Notes: generated by a model from the letters alone, not told the origin. A DNA stretch of 64,000 nucleotides from Cafeteria roenbergensis (GCA_008330645.1 VLTN01000002.1:1178001-1242000), one strand, 5' to 3'. Shown: positions 10,749 to 23,115, counted from the first letter of the stretch. Numbers and translations are program-made.

Positions 10749-12020
10749 ATGCAGCTCGACAACCCGCGCGAGTTTTACTACGGGCTGCCGCTGGTGACGC
10801 GCGTGTGGGTCACCGTGGCCCTCATCGCGACCATCGGGTCGGCCCTCGGCTTGGTCTCGCTTGAGTACATTCGCCTGGACTGGGAAAGCGTCATCGGCCG
10901 CGTGCACGTGAGGGCGCGCAGGGGGTCCCGGCGCGCGAGCTGGCAGGCTCGGTCCTGGGAGGAGCGGCGGGAGCCGCAGCAGGTCAGCGCGCGCCCCTGA
11001 CGCCGATGGTTGAGTGCGAGTCTGTTGCTTTCCATGGTGGAACGCAGATGTGGCGGCTGCTCACCCACGCGGCTTTTTTGGGAAAGATCGGGATCGCGTT
11101 CTTGTTCAACGTCTTCTGGCTGTGAGTTGCCACGGCCAGCGCCCAGTCCCCAGCGGCAGGAGGAGGAGGAGGTGGAGGCGCCTTGCGCCGCAAAGCCGGA
11201 ACAAGTTGCCACGTGCCCGTCTTGCGCTGCCCCCTTCCCCCCCCCCCCTGCCCCCGTCCATGGTTCTCGCAGCATTAAGCACTCGCAGCAGCTTGAGAAC
11301 AGCCCGTACCCCCCTGCCGGCGGTAACGGCAAGGGCACCACGGCCGACTACGCGTGGATGATCATCTTGTGCATCTTCATGCTGGCTGGCGTGAACGGCC
11401 TCATCGTCCTGCTCGGACTCGGAGGCATCGTGCCCATGTGGCTGTTTGGCTGGGCCCTTGGCCGTGGCAGCCTCATGGGGGAAGCCCTGCTCTCCGCCAT
11501 GATCTGGGTGTGGTCCAGGCGATTCCCCGAGGAGCCCACGGGTGTGTGGAGTGAGCCCGCCTGCCCTGGCCTGCCCTGGCCAGCCCGCGCCCCCGCTCGC
11601 GTGCGCCCGCCCACCTCCTCGATGCGTGTCTGCCGCCTCTGTGCGCCCCGCTCCCCTGCTGCTGCTCCGGCTGCTCGTCCGCATCCACCTTGCTGCCGAC
11701 TAACAATCCCCGTCCCCCCACCGCGCGCAGTGATCAAGACGCGCGGCTTCTACCTGCCCTGGCTCATCCTCGGCTTCAACCTCCTCATGGGAGGAGACCC
11801 CACCCCCGGCGTGGTCGGCTACTTTGTGGGCGCAGTGTTCGTGCTCCTGGTCGACACGCTGCCCAACGCCGCCCCCGACCAATGGGGTGCTCTCGCCGGC
11901 AAGAACGTCATGCACACGCCCGGCTTCATGTACTCCCTCATCGACTGGGCCGAGGCGCGCCCGGCAGCTCCTGTCGCGCGGGGCGGCTTCGCCGGCGTCG
12001 GCCGCACGCTCAACGGGTGA
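10749..12020 (+). CDS. Derlin, ER-associated degradation rhomboid pseudoprotease
   Basis: Polytopic ER protein of 266 aa that helps move misfolded proteins out of the ER to the p97/Cdc48 ATPase. Exons are 10749-10907, 11048-11121, 11273-11550 and 11731-12020. Derlin landmarks are the amphipathic start (FYYGLPLVTRVWVT), the MWRLLTHAAF segment, ADYAWMIIL, MIWVWSRRFPEE and YLPWLILGFN followed by the GG pair. No rhomboid catalytic Ser/His pair is visible, as expected. The extreme C-terminus has FAGVGRTL (residues 257-264), which fits the SHP-box pattern used to bind p97. The join of exons 3 and 4 (TGG A|TG ATC) gives the best frame, but residues just at that joint are less certain. Derlin-1 versus -2/3 not resolved. 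Confidence 0.92.
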
Positions 12021-12551
12021 GCCGCGGGTTCGACCACAGGGGCAGGGACAGCCGATGGAGGACGTCCCTGTGTGCGTGTTTCTTGCCTGGTGGCGAGCAC
12101 CAGGCTGCCCCCGCTGCCCCGAACATGTGCATGGTTCCCGCGTTTGTCCACGAAGCTTGATGTGTGTGTTTTTCGTGTGCGTGGCTTGCCGCCCTACCCC
12201 TCGCGGTCTGAACCGCCAAGCCATGCACTTTGTTGACCCTCGCGGCCCGGGTGCGGGCATCAGTGCGTGCACGGGGCGGTGCAGGCTGAGCAAGCTCCGG
12301 GCACGGACAAGTCCAGCCCACTCAATTCGGCTGGCCAACGGGACGAAACACATCGAAAGCGGGCAGAGGCAACCAAGCCCCGCTTCGTCGCACAGCCTTG
12401 GCACGCTTGCAAGGGCGCCGGGCGGACCGTCGAGGCAGTATCCGGCTCTGCCCTTGCAGCGCCATCGTCGTGAGCGCTTTGTGCACACGCGCACATTTGC
12501 GCCACATGCAACTGAGCAGCGACATCAGCAACGGCGCGAGACAGCGCTAGC
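12021..12551. other. Convergent intergenic region, no gene seen
   Basis: 531 bp between the stops of Derlin (+) and IMP dehydrogenase (-). Expected to hold two 3' UTRs. Nothing recognisable. Confidence 0.5.
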
Positions 12552-14737
12552 TTATCCCTTGGAGAAGGAGTAGAGGCCGTGGATGCCGCCCTCCTTCTGC
12601 GCGGCCGGGGAGCGGAGCTCCATGCGCAGCTCGCCAGCGACGCGCATCTCGTTGAGGTGCGCTACGGACCGGGCGCCGATGTCCTGCAGGCCGTGCTTGA
12701 CGCCCTGGCGCAGGTAGGGGATGTAGCGGCGCAGGCTGCCCTTGTCCACCACGCTGCCCGCCACCCCCTGGGCCACCTTAACAGCCTGGGTCTCGGAGAA
12801 GTAGCGCTTGGCGCTGCCCTTGCTCATGGCCTCGATGGAGCCCATGCCGCGGTACTTCTTGAGGCGCACGCCGTCCTGGAAGAAGTACTGCCCTGGAGCC
12901 TCCTCCGTGCCCGCGAGCATGGAGCCCATCATGACGGTGCCGGCGCCCATGGCAAGCGCCTTGACGATGTGGCCAGAGTTGCTGATGCCGCCGTCGGCGA
13001 TGATGGGGATGTCGTACTCCATGGCCGCCTGGGCGGTCCAGTACACGGCCGAGCCCTGGGCGCGGCCGCAGGCGCACACCTCCTGCGTCGTGCAGATGGA
13101 GCCAACACCCATGCCCACGCGGAGGCCGTCCACGCCCGCGCCGATGAGGCGGTGCGCCTGCGAGCGGGTGATGACGTTGCCGCCGATGACGTCAACATCG
13201 GGGTAGGTGGACTTGAGGTGCTTGATCATGTCCAGCTGGTACATGGAGGAGCCCTGGGAGGAGTCGAGGACGATGACGTCGACGCCCTCCTTGATGAGCA
13301 TGGCCGCCCGGTCGCGGTCGCGGGGGCGGGTGCCAACGGCGGCGCCGCAGAGGAGCTGCTTGTTGCCAGCCTTGGAGGCCAGGGGGAAGTCGCGGTTCTT
13401 CTTGAGGTCGGTGCGGGAGGTGAGGGCGACGAGCTCGAAGTTCTCGTTCACGATGGGGAGCTTGCCCTTCTTGCTCTCGCGAAGGATGAGGTTGGCCCCG
13501 GCAAGCGAGACGCCCTCTTGGGCGACGACCAGGTCCGTGGTCATCACCTCCGACAGGGGCGTGTCGTGGTCCTCGCGGAAGTCGATGTCGCGGTTGGTCA
13601 CGATGCCGACAAGGCGGGAGCCGATGCGCCCGTCCACGGTGATGGGGAAACCGGAGAAGCCGAACTTGGCCTTGATCGCGAGCACGTCGCCCACAGTCTG
13701 ATCCGGCGTCAGGCACATGGGGTCCGAGATGAACCCGTTCTCGTAGCGCTTCACGTTGCGCACCTGCGCGGGGAAACGGGGGGGGCGAGCCGAAGCATGG
13801 GCCGGGGAACGCATGCGTGACTAGCGGTTTCCCAAAGGAAGCTGCCTGCGGCTGCATGCCTCCAGCGGGCGGCAGCAGCGGCACCACAGCTGCCCTTGGC
13901 CGCTTGCGCGGCAACAGGCCACGCCCGCGCGCGGACGAGAGCGACGGGGGCGCACAGCGACGAGATGGCCACCAGAGGACTCACGAACGCGGCCTGCTCG
14001 TCCATGGTGCAGTTATAGTGGATGATGCCGATGCCACCCTGAAGTGCCATGTTGACGGCCATTTCGCTCTCGGTCACCGTGTCCATGGGCGAGGACACAA
14101 GGGGAGTCTGGAGCGTGATGTTGCGCGTCAGGCGGGACGACAGGTCGATCTCCTCGGTGCCAAACGTGATGTGGCCTGCGGTGGGAAGCGGCGGGGGCCA
14201 GGGGACACACAAGCCAAGTGCGAAAGCGTCGCGAGATTCAAACGCTGCTCCCGAGGGCCAATGTTCCAGGAGCCGCGTCGTGGACTGGGCACGAGCCGGC
14301 CGGTCTGCCGTCGCAGCAATGGGCGCAGGTGCCGCAGGGCACCCGCGCGCGGCAGGGGGGGGGGGCGGCCGGGCCGGCGACTGGCCCGAGTCGCGCACAC
14401 GCTGCAAAAAGCTGCCACGCAGCGCTCGCCTCGGCTGCAAGGAAGGGACAGAGCTGGAGCCCGTCGCGACCTGCGAGCCGGGCCATGGGTGCCGCAACGC
14501 CTGCTCACCTGGGAGGAAGATGATGTCGTCGTACGTGTAGCCCGTGGACGGGGACCGGCCGAACAGCGTGGCAGCCGACCAGCCGTCGGGTCCGTCGACA
14601 TACTTGCCATCCCAGGCGGTTCCCCACGGAGCCGCGTCGCTGCCGGCGGCCGAAGAGGCCGCGGCCGCGGCCGCTGCAGAGCCCCCGGCTGCGCCGGTGG
14701 TGGGGGCGCCCGAAGCTTCGGTATGTGCCGCTGCCAT
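12552..14737 (-). CDS. Inosine-5'-monophosphate dehydrogenase
   Basis: Converts IMP to XMP with NAD+, the committed step of guanine nucleotide synthesis. 543 aa from exons 14509-14737, 13985-14175 and 12552-13763 (introns 14176-14508 and 13764-13984). Start chosen at [10 protein letters not shown]; it precedes an Ala-rich leader and then [13 protein letters not shown]. Conserved blocks: [13 protein letters not shown]; a CBS pair (about residues 140-265); [16 protein letters not shown]; the loop GSICTTQEV with catalytic Cys near residue 364; ADGGI; the flap with [19 protein letters not shown]; and the C-terminal EGG motif. Everything needed for catalysis is intact. Divergent from the propeller-like gene over 282 bp. 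Confidence 0.96.
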
Positions 14738-15019
14738 GCGCTCGATCTTGTCGAGTGCAGCGGGTGTTTTTCGGCCTGCCTTCAAGGGCAGAGCCCTGCG
14801 TGCAGAGCAGCGTGCTATCCGCGACGCGAGCGCGCCGTTGCTCCAATCCGCCAGTCGCACCAGCACCGCAAGCAGCTGCCGCCGGCGGAAGCGTTGGGCC
14901 GTCCGCGAGCGCGAGCGTTCCCGGCGTTGTTTTCGCACAAGGAGCCTCTGTGGCGCGTGTCCGCGACACAAGGCCGGACCGACCCTGACGCAGCTGGCAA
15001 GCGCACCGGATTGCCGGAC
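14738..15019. promoter_or_regulatory. Divergent promoter region, IMPDH / propeller-like gene
   Basis: 282 bp between divergent start codons; no clear TATA box or repeat. Position is the only evidence. Confidence 0.35.
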
Positions 15020-16942
15020 ATGGCATCGCTCGCCCAGGTCTCTGCGGAGCGCGTGGCCAGCGCGCAGCGCGAGCTCTCGGAATTGGAAAAGAGTGCCGTG
15101 GACGAACTGGCCGTGCACATCGGCCAGGCGGCCGCCGAGGCCCAAGTGGACGCGGCGTTTGCAGAACCGGCCAAGGCGGACGGCCCCTTGCTCCGCCAGC
15201 GGGCGGAGCGCGCCGTGGCCCTTGCCGCCCTGCTGCGCCGAGAGGCGGACGCTGGCCGCCACCGCCAAGCCTTTGCCAAGCAGGGCTTCGAGGAGAGCCT
15301 TGCCGAGATGCGGAGGGCCGTGGCCCTGCGCCTCCCGGCGCTTGGTGGGGCCGCGGCGCTGTCCGATGCCGTCATCGGCGCCGCCATGGGCCCCGACCTG
15401 GCCGTGCTGTCCGCTGAGCCAGTCCACTCGGTTCTGCGGTGGCGGAGCGAGGCTGCGGTGGCGCGCCGCGCCTGCGGGCTGGAGCCCGTTCTCGACTACG
15501 CCGCGCCGTGCGAGCTGCAGAGCCTGGCTGGCAGCGCAAGCGGCGGCGCAGACTCCCAGATGCTGTGCCGCTCCGGCCTGGGCAGCCCCATTTGCGCGGC
15601 CGCGACGGGCCGCGACACCGTGCTGGTGGGGACGGACGACGGCCGCGTCTGGCAAGGCCGCGTGGCTCGCCCGGGCGAGGACCCGGCCGCATGCGCCGCG
15701 GCCCAGCCCAGCCCCGAACGAGCCCCAAAGGTTCACGGCGGCCCGGTGACCGCCATCGTCGTGATGCCGGACGGCACGCCCGTGTCGGCCGGCGACGACG
15801 GCCAGGTCGTCGCGCACGTCGGGGCGGGCGGCGGTCGCCGCCTCATGCTCCGGCTGCGGGCAGGCGTCCTGGCCATGACCTGCCTCCCCGACGGCCTCCT
15901 CGCTCTTGCTGGCGGCAGGTCCGACCCCTCCGTGTGCGTGGTGGACCCCGCGAGCGGGACCACCCTTCGGCGGCTGGAGGGACACGCGGCCCCCGTCAGC
16001 TGCATCCTCCCGCTCGACTGCCAGCGCTTCGCCACGGCGTGCGCGGACGGCGTGGTGCGCGTCTTCAGCGAGGGGGACGACACCGCCGCCGACCTCAGCA
16101 GCCACGGCACCATCGTGGCCGGCCTCGTCGCCCTCTCCGGGGGCAGAGTCGCCGTCGCCACCGCCGCGGACGACGTCAGCATCATCGGTGCGGTCGTGGA
16201 AGGCTCTGCTGACGACAGCAGCAGCGCAGTGCCGTCTGGAGCGGGCAATCAGCTCTGTGATGCAGAGCCAGACACAGCAGAGCCCGGAGCGAGGGCAGCG
16301 GCTGCCGCCAGTCCCGCGGGCATCGAAGGGTCGGTTGACGGCGGCGACGCCGCCTCGGCCCGTGACACTGCAGACAGCAATGGCGGCGACGCGGCCTCCG
16401 AGCGCGCCTCGGAAGGCTTCGAAGCCGCTGCAGCAGAGCCGTCCCCCGGCGCTGCCGCAGCCAGCGTTGCGCACTCCCCTGCCTCCCTCGCGACGCCAGC
16501 GGGTGACCAAGCCGGCAGCAGCGCGACGCCGGGCGCGGCCTCGGGATGCGCGGCCAGTCACGCCGCCAGCGCCGGCGCCGCCCCCGCGACGCGTCGCTCC
16601 ACCGCAGTGCACGCTCGCACCATGCTCGCCAGAGGCACCCTGGCGCTGGCCAGCCTGCCCGGTGACGTCCTGGCTGTGGCTGGCGCGGACGGCAGCATCG
16701 CCCTCCTGCAGTCCGACCGGCTCTGCCTGCCCGGGGCCGGCCTCCTCTCCCGCCTGCCAGGCGGCCGCGGCCAGGTGGTCGCCATGGCAGAGCTGGCTGA
16801 CGGCAGGCTCCTCGCAGCATACGAGTCCGGCTGCGTCGTGGCGTGGGGCTTCCGCGCCCAGACCCTGGAAGCCTGGGCAGCTCGGATCACGCCGCCATCG
16901 CTCCCGCGGCCCGCGGCCTGCCTGGTCCTTGGCCCCATGTAG
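15020..16942 (+). CDS. Uncharacterised protein with coiled-coil N-terminus and WD-like beta-propeller
   Basis: Single-exon gene, 640 aa, function unknown. Residues 1-120 are helical and charged ([20 protein letters not shown]..., then [19 protein letters not shown]), suggesting a coiled coil. From about residue 190 there are repeated four-strand-like units: [76 protein letters not shown]. These resemble degenerate WD40 blades. An Ala/Ser-rich spacer of about 130 residues (roughly 16200-16600) interrupts them, then two more blade-like units follow ([36 protein letters not shown]). The start is the Met beginning [10 protein letters not shown]; the open frame extends upstream into the divergent IMPDH gene and is not coding there. 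Could be a TRIM/COP1-like scaffold without a RING, but that is speculation. Confidence 0.65.
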   Translation: MASLAQVSAERVASAQRELSELEKSAVDELAVHIGQAAAEAQVDAAFAEPAKADGPLLRQRAERAVALAALLRREADAGRHRQAFAKQGFEESLAEMRRAVALRLPALGGAAALSDAVIGAAMGPDLAVLSAEPVHSVLRWRSEAAVARRACGLEPVLDYAAPCELQSLAGSASGGADSQMLCRSGLGSPICAAATGRDTVLVGTDDGRVWQGRVARPGEDPAACAAAQPSPERAPKVHGGPVTAIVVMPDGTPVSAGDDGQVVAHVGAGGGRRLMLRLRAGVLAMTCLPDGLLALAGGRSDPSVCVVDPASGTTLRRLEGHAAPVSCILPLDCQRFATACADGVVRVFSEGDDTAADLSSHGTIVAGLVALSGGRVAVATAADDVSIIGAVVEGSADDSSSAVPSGAGNQLCDAEPDTAEPGARAAAAASPAGIEGSVDGGDAASARDTADSNGGDAASERASEGFEAAAAEPSPGAAAASVAHSPASLATPAGDQAGSSATPGAASGCAASHAASAGAAPATRRSTAVHARTMLARGTLALASLPGDVLAVAGADGSIALLQSDRLCLPGAGLLSRLPGGRGQVVAMAELADGRLLAAYESGCVVAWGFRAQTLEAWAARITPPSLPRPAACLVLGPM

Positions 16943-17340
16943 GCCCCCCCCGCCCCGGACGCAGGGCCAGCCACGATCCCCGAGCCCGAGGAAACGAGCC
17001 GTGGAACGGGCGCGGGACTGAGATCCAGCGCGCATTGCCTGGCTGGATCTTGCCGGGGCGGGGTCGAGAGCACGCGGCCGCTGTGCGTGTGCACGTGCGT
17101 TGGTTGGCTTGCGAGCAGGCGAGGGGGTGCGGCCGCTGGGGCGATGGTTTGCAGGGCCGCTTCCTGGATTGCGAGCGAGGGCTGCGTGCGGAGCGCACTC
17201 GAAGCGGCTCGAGGCACCACGGCGGCCGGGCGTTGCCGCCGCGCATCGCCGTGGCGAGCGCTGAAACATTGGAAGCACGGAACCACATAACAACGAACCA
17301 ACACATGGGGGGGGGGCTGCGTGCGGTCGGGGCGGGACAC
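16943..17340. other. Convergent intergenic region with G-run
   Basis: 398 bp between the stops of the propeller-like gene (+) and the HtrA-type protease (-). Contains a run of about 10 G near 17307-17316. No gene seen. Confidence 0.5.
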
Positions 17341-18332
17341 TCAGGCGCGCTCCGCAGCGGCGCTCTTGCCGGCTGAGGGGGTGGGCTCCACCACGCGCAG
17401 GTCCCACCCGCCGGGCGCAGAGGCGCAGCGGCGCAGCTCCGCGGTGGGGCAGTAGCGGAGGTCCGTCTTGAGGGTGATGGAGGTCTCTCTCTCGTGCAGG
17501 TTCACCACGCGCAGCCGCACGCTGTCCCCGTGCTGGATGTCGCGGACGGCTTCGAGAAACTCGTCGAGGCTGCCCACTGCGACGCCGTTCACCTCCGTGA
17601 TCCACTTGGTGGCACGCAGCGCGAACTTGTGGGCCACGCTGCCGTAGGCCCAGCGCGACACGTACACGCCAGGGCGGCCGGGGCCGGCCGGGCAGAAGCC
17701 GCGGATGAGGGTTGCGCGCGGGGTGTCCTGGAGGAGCGCCCCCGCCCAGGACACGATGCGCGTGGTCTCCAGGTTGGGGAGGCGGCGCGGCCTCACGGGG
17801 ACGGAGATGACCTCTCTGTCGCGGAGGATGGTCACGTCGACCAGCGGGATGGCAGGCGCGGGGGCGGCGGCGGTGCCGTCGTCGCCATCGTCGCCTGCCT
17901 CTGCGGCGGCAGCCTCGCACGCCTTCATCACCGCCTCGTCAACGTCTTGGAAGGACACCACGGGCTCCCCGTTGACCGCCAGCAGGAGGTCCCCCTCCAG
18001 CAGCGCCCCTGCGGCTCCGTCCACGCCGGGCATGCATCGGGTGACTGCCACCACCTGGCGGCGGAGCGACAGACGCTCCACGCGCTCGCACCACTCCTGG
18101 GGCAGGCCGAGGCCCTGGCGCGCCATGCTCAGCGGCGTGAGGTGCAGCTCGGCGTCAAGCGAGGCCAGGAACGGAACCTTGCCCGCCACTAGGGCCTCCA
18201 GGGGGCCGTGCATCTCGCCGACGGGCAGACCCATGAGCGTCTCCACGTTGGAGCGCTTGCTGTCCTCGTAGCTGGAGAAGGAGGCGAGCAGAGCCACGAT
18301 CTCGCCGGCCGTTGCGTCGTCCTCGCCGGCCG

Positions 18333-18379
<47 letters not shown>

Positions 18380-21300
18380 GCAGGCAGCGGGCGCACGAGC
18401 ACGCCGCCCATGCAGTCGGCAAGGCGATCCACGTGGATGGCCTCCCCGTTGTACGCCCGGAAGCGAGGCGGGCTCGCGTCGGCGAAGTTGGTCCGCTGCA
18501 CCTTGGTGACGACGCACTCGTGGGCCACCATCTCGCCGTCCACCGTGGTCCCCACGAACACGAGCACCTCGCCGGCCTCGGCGGGGCGGCGGGCCAGCGG
18601 GAGCGGGCGCATGGGGCGGTCCGTCTCCAGGCGGGAGGCGTCGTAGGAGACGGCGCCGAAGTTGTGGTACGGGTGCAGGTAGCGAACGGTGCCAGGGAGC
18701 TCGACGCTGCCCGCCACCGTGATTCGGACGTCGCCAATGGCTGCCGGAACCGTGTTGCGGTCCACGACGACGAGGCCGCGGGCCGCGTCCACGACGAGCC
18801 CCGAGCCGAAGTAGCTGCCTGTGACGACGGCGTCGGTGAGGAAGGGCATGGAGAACTCGCACACGACGAGGGAGTTGAAGACCCGCTGCTGCAGGTCCAC
18901 GCCGGGGTGCGACAGCGTTGTGCGCTGCACGGAGGGGGCGGGGGCGGGCGGGGCCGCGCGGCACGGGGTGGGGTGCCAGAGACCCTCGCGCCTGTCCGCC
19001 TGCCAGCGGGCTGCCCTGTGGAACCGGCGGTCCATCTCCAGCACCTGCACCACCTGGCGCTTGTTCTCGCCCAGCACGTAGTACCGCACTGAGAAGCGCT
19101 CCCTGTCGGCGATGGAGCAGAGGGCGTCCTCGAGGTCGAGCAGCTGCGGGGTGGGGCGCGTCTCCACGCTGGTGATGACCGCGTTCCCGGGCACGTACCC
19201 GTTGCCGAGCATGTAGCCGGCCGACGCCACAGCGATGCCGGAGCCAAGCGGCACTTCGTAGTTGAGACGCTGGTGCAGGGTGAGTGGGTGCATCACTGCT
19301 CCGGACATTTCAAGGAAGGTGTCGGGAAGCGTCCGATGAAGGTCCATGGCGCAGCAGCGAACGTACAGGGGCTCGCCGCCTCGCTCCAGCTCGAGCTCCA
19401 GGGCGGCCGGGAAGGCGTCGGCGATGGGCTGGCCCGGCTCGAGGCCCAGGGACAGGCGCAGGCGAGCGGCCAGGTCGGGCCCGGCGCCGGCCTTGGCTGC
19501 CTCCTGGAGGGCGTCACGGAGCGCCTGCAGCCCCGCCAGGAGGGCCGGGCTGGGGGGCACGGAGCCGACGAACTGGCGGCGGGCGGCCCACTCGACGTCC
19601 TGGAGGAGGGGCTCGCGGCGGACCCCTGCCGCCGGCTCCTCGAAGCCGAGGGCCGCGGCGGCCGCCCGCAGCTCTGAGAGGAGTGCTGGGGGCAGGAACG
19701 GCTCCGAGGCGGGGGCGGCGTCGCCGAGGCGGAGGGGCGACGCGGCGGGCGGGAAGGCGGGCGTCGCGGCTTCGAGCACGACGGGGGGCGTCACGAAGGG
19801 GGCCGGGCCGACGCCCGAGTCGCTCGAGGAGGACGACGTCGCATCGCTGGCGGACGCCGCGTGGCCTTGTCCGGCGGCCGCACGGTCCTCGCTGGCTCCG
19901 GGTGCGGCGGGGGCGCCGTGCTCCGCTCCCCACACGGCCTCAGCGTCCCCCAGGATACGAGCCAGCGTGTTGCCGGCCGCTGCCCGAACGGTCCAGGCGG
20001 AGTCGTAGGCCTCCTCCAGGGGGAGGAAGTGGGTGAGAATCCTTCCGTTAACGCGCACCAGGAGGTCGCCGGGCTTGACAGCGCCAGCCACGGGCCCGCG
20101 CTTGACAACGCGGCGCACCTTGAGGATGCCCGTCTCGTCCTCGCTCTCCGCGCGGAGCGCCGCGACGGTCGCGGGGCGGAGGCCCAAGCGCTCGGCCTCG
20201 TCGAAGGGCTCGTGGTGCAGCTCTGCCAGGAGCTCGCCGCGGGTGACGTCGACGCCTCGCTGGAGCATGGCGAGGGCGCGCTGCGCCCGGAAAATGGGGA
20301 GGTAGTAGCTGGAAGCGGCCTCGGTCGCGCCGCCTGCGTTGAGCGCAATGACCTCCCCGCGCTGGTTGAGGACGGGGCTGCCGCTGGAGCCGCCGCTGGT
20401 GTTGGAAGCAGCGCTGACGTAGAACGTGTTCCAGTCGTTGTAGCCGTAGGCTTCGTACTCGGGGGCGCCGCGGTCCACGCGCGCGATGGTGCCGCTGAGC
20501 ACGCTCAGCTTCTCGCCGGCGTCATTGCCGGTCACGCGCACATCAACGCCGGGCACCGCCCCAGCGGGGTTGAGCGGGAGCTCCACGAGCTCCGAGCGCT
20601 TCACGGAGGCCGGGTCAAAGCGCATGATGCCAATGTCGTGAATCGGGTCGCGCCACACTCCCGCCAGCTCAACCTCCTCCTTGGACTTGGTGAAGACTGC
20701 CTCGTGCTTTGCCGGGCCGAGCTCCACCACGTGCCGGTTGGTCATGATCAGGCCACGCTCGGCGTCGACAACGAAGCCCGTGGCGTACGAATAGTCGGCC
20801 GAGGCGCCTTCAAACGCCTTGACGTACAGCGACCGGATGGTCACCACGGCTGCGAGTGCGGGGCGAGCAGATTGCGCGAGTCAAGCACAGCCGAGACGGC
20901 AGCATGGCACTGCAGCGTAGCCGTGGCACCCGGTGCTTTCGGCCGGGGCCAGGGGTTGCGAGTCGGGGGCAGGGTCTGATTCGTGCGGCTCAGCGCGTGT
21001 GTCCGACGCGCCCCGCTCCCGCCGTGGCGCTGGCTGGGCAGGTGAATGAATTCTGCAGGCAGCGTGGCCCGGCGCGGGCGCTGTGCGGCCGGCGCGCAGT
21101 TCGGAGCCAGCCGGTGGCGATGGCCGTCAGGTTCCGGGAGACAAGCGACTCCGCGGAGCGTCCTGGCCCGCCGGCGGCAACCCGCGCCCGCCCGCCCGCC
21201 CGGCCGGGAGTCGCGCAAAGGCAAGCATACCGCGCTCTTCGTTCGCGCCAGGCGGCGCCGCTCAGGGGTGTTTGACACGCGGCCCGCAGAATTCGCTGAC

Positions 21301-21438
21301 ACAGCTTGCCGCCCTGGCCAAGCAGTTGGGGGGGAGGACAGACCGCTGCCGCGCGGCGCAGCGGCGGGCGTGCGTCACCTCACCGGGAGAGCACCGGTCA
21401 AGGATGTCCTGCCATGACGCCACAGGGCGCGCAGACAT
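17341..21438 (-). CDS. Nma111/DegP7-type double HtrA serine protease
   Basis: About 1187 aa, the size and layout of yeast Nma111 and plant DegP7: an active trypsin-like domain, PDZ domains, then a second degenerate protease domain. Exons are 21384-21438 (55 nt, [18 protein letters not shown]) and 17341-20849, separated by a 534-nt intron, the longest placed here. The short exon supplies the family's WQ..ID-like opening before VVTIRSLYV. Catalytic residues: His about 58 in TNRHVV, Asp about 90 in DPIHDIGIM, Ser about 174 in [10 protein letters not shown]. The second domain ([19 protein letters not shown]) lacks the His, as usual for these pseudo-domains. A PDZ-like [18 protein letters not shown] lies between, with another near the C-terminus ([16 protein letters not shown]). 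Yeast Nma111 is nuclear and cleaves an inhibitor of apoptosis; the role here is inferred. Confidence 0.9.
18335..18377 (-). repeat. Hexanucleotide repeat encoding (Gly-Asp)n
   Basis: Tandem GTCGCC units on the plus strand give alternating Gly and Asp in the degenerate second protease domain of the Nma111-like protein, just after LPAGD. In frame and probably a surface loop; likely variable in copy number. Confidence 0.9.
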
Positions 21439-21620
21439 TTGCAGGGAGTGCGTCAAGTCCGAGTAGAGAGGGACTGGTGCAGCTCCACCGGAATGCAGTG
21501 CCGCCGACGCTGCAAGGCCTTGCCGCGGGGCGGCCGCTCCGCGAAGAGCTGCCCTGCCGATCGTGCTGCCGAGCATCCACTCGCGCGCTGCTCGCGACTG
21601 CACGCACTCGGGCAGCTCAG
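21439..21620. promoter_or_regulatory. Divergent promoter region, HtrA-type protease / uS15m
   Basis: 182 bp between divergent start codons; no motif identified. Confidence 0.4.
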
Positions 21621-22773
21621 ATGGCTGCTGCTGGTGTTTCGCAAGCAGCCCTGGGGGCGGTGCGCCGTCTCGGCCCGTCCGCGATGGCTGGAGTGCGCCG
21701 CGGCGGGCTCGTTTTGGCCCTGCCTGGCGCGCCCGCCTTCGCGTCTACCGCGGCCCCTGCGCTGGCGCGCGCCGCGTCCTCGGCTGCCGCGGCGGGCCAG
21801 GCCAAGGGGTCGTTCCCCGACTACCCCCGGTTTGAGACCCTTGACGACATGGCTGCCTGGGACCTGCCGCTCGAGGGCCAGCTGTCCAGTTCGAGCGCCG
21901 AGCCGCAGACGCTCAAGCAGGTCTACCCCGAGCGGCCCATGAGCAAGCACGAGCGGTCGCTCTTCGTGACTGCTGGCGAGACGGAAAAGCTCCCGCAGCT
22001 CAAGGACCACGGCTACCGCTTCCTGACGGCGCCTGAGGTGCTGGACGGCCGGTCCGAGGCTGTCAAGCGCTCAATGAGCACCTTCACGGCTTCCATCCCC
22101 GAGCTGCGCACGTTCCGCAAGTCCGAGCTCATCCGCAAGTTCCGCACGCACACGTATGACACTGGCTCGGCGCGCGTTCAGGGTGAGACAGACTGTGTCC
22201 CTGGCTGGGGACGCGCTCTCGTCGCCGTCAGCACGCCTTTGCCTGCTGCCGCCGGCTTCCCGCCAGACCGCCCCCCACCCCAACCCACCAGCCTGTTCCA
22301 AAGCCTGGTCTAGCTGTGCGCAACCGTGCGTCTTCGAGGGGAAGGGGCGACTTGGGCGTGCTGAATCGGCCCGCGAAAGGCGCCAGCCTGGCCTCGCTGC
22401 ACGACGGCCGAGCGCGCTGCAATCCGGCCCTCTCCTGCTGCCGCCTTGCCCCGCTTGCCCGCGTCTCGCAGTTGCAATTCTGACGGAGCGCGTTGAGGCG
22501 CTGCAGAGGCACCTGTCCGGAAACAACCACGACAAGTCCAGCAAGCGCATGCTCCAGATGCTGGTCCACCGCCGCCGCAAGATGCTTTCGTTCCTTATGG
22601 AGAGCGACTTCGCCGGCTACCGCATCCTCATCCGCGAGATGGGGTTGCGCGCGCTGCCGTTCATGCCTGTGCGCTTCACCTCCACCCGCGGGCAGACGGA
22701 GACGCACAAGGCCCTTCGCGCCAAGCACTCCCGGCAGAAGCGTCGCGCCGGCCGAGGTGCCAAGGGCCACTGA
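21621..22773 (+). CDS. Mitochondrial small-subunit ribosomal protein uS15
   Basis: About 287 aa from exons 21621-22182 and 22472-22773 (289-nt intron). The C-terminal exon carries the S15 fold: LTERVEALQRHLSGNNHDKSSKR, then MLQMLVHRRRKMLSFLMESD, matching the rRNA-binding helices of bacterial S15, which binds the central domain of small-subunit rRNA. The N-terminus is Ala/Arg/Ser-rich without acidic residues (MAAAGVSQAALGAVRRLG), which fits a mitochondrial presequence. The middle 130 residues are an extension not found in bacterial S15. The basic tail (KHSRQKRRAGRGAKGH) probably contacts rRNA. A plastid location is possible only if the organism has one; nothing here indicates that. Confidence 0.88.
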
Positions 22774-23115
22774 TCGCAAGGCACGGCTGCGCGCGTGCGT
22801 GTGGCTGGCCCGGTGTGTGTGCACCGGTGTGGCCCATGACAGGCGCGGGCGCTTGGGAGGATTCAGAGTGTGTGCTCCTTGCTGTTTCGCGGCGCCCCGG
22901 CTCCTGACAGCTTGCTGCGCCTCCCCCGTGAGCGGCTGCGATGCCGTCCCGGAATGCAGTGGCTGGTGTTTGTTTGTGGCAGCGTGCGCGCTGTGCTGTC
23001 TTGGGCCCAGCAGCGTCGCGAGATCAAGTGCGCAATCCTTGACTGGCGGCAACGCGACCAGCCACACACTCGTCAGCACCTCGGCGCTGCAGCACGCGCG
23101 AAGCCCCTTGCGGCA
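22774..23115. other. Convergent intergenic region, no gene seen
   Basis: 342 bp between the stops of uS15m (+) and DDB1 (-). No recognisable element. Confidence 0.5.

Noticed and set aside
13751-17920. A 1389-codon open frame on the minus strand spanning the propeller-like gene, the IMPDH promoter and IMPDH exons.
   Set aside because: It is antisense to the propeller-like gene and only its IMPDH exon 1 and 2 segments are real. High GC makes stop codons rare in all frames.
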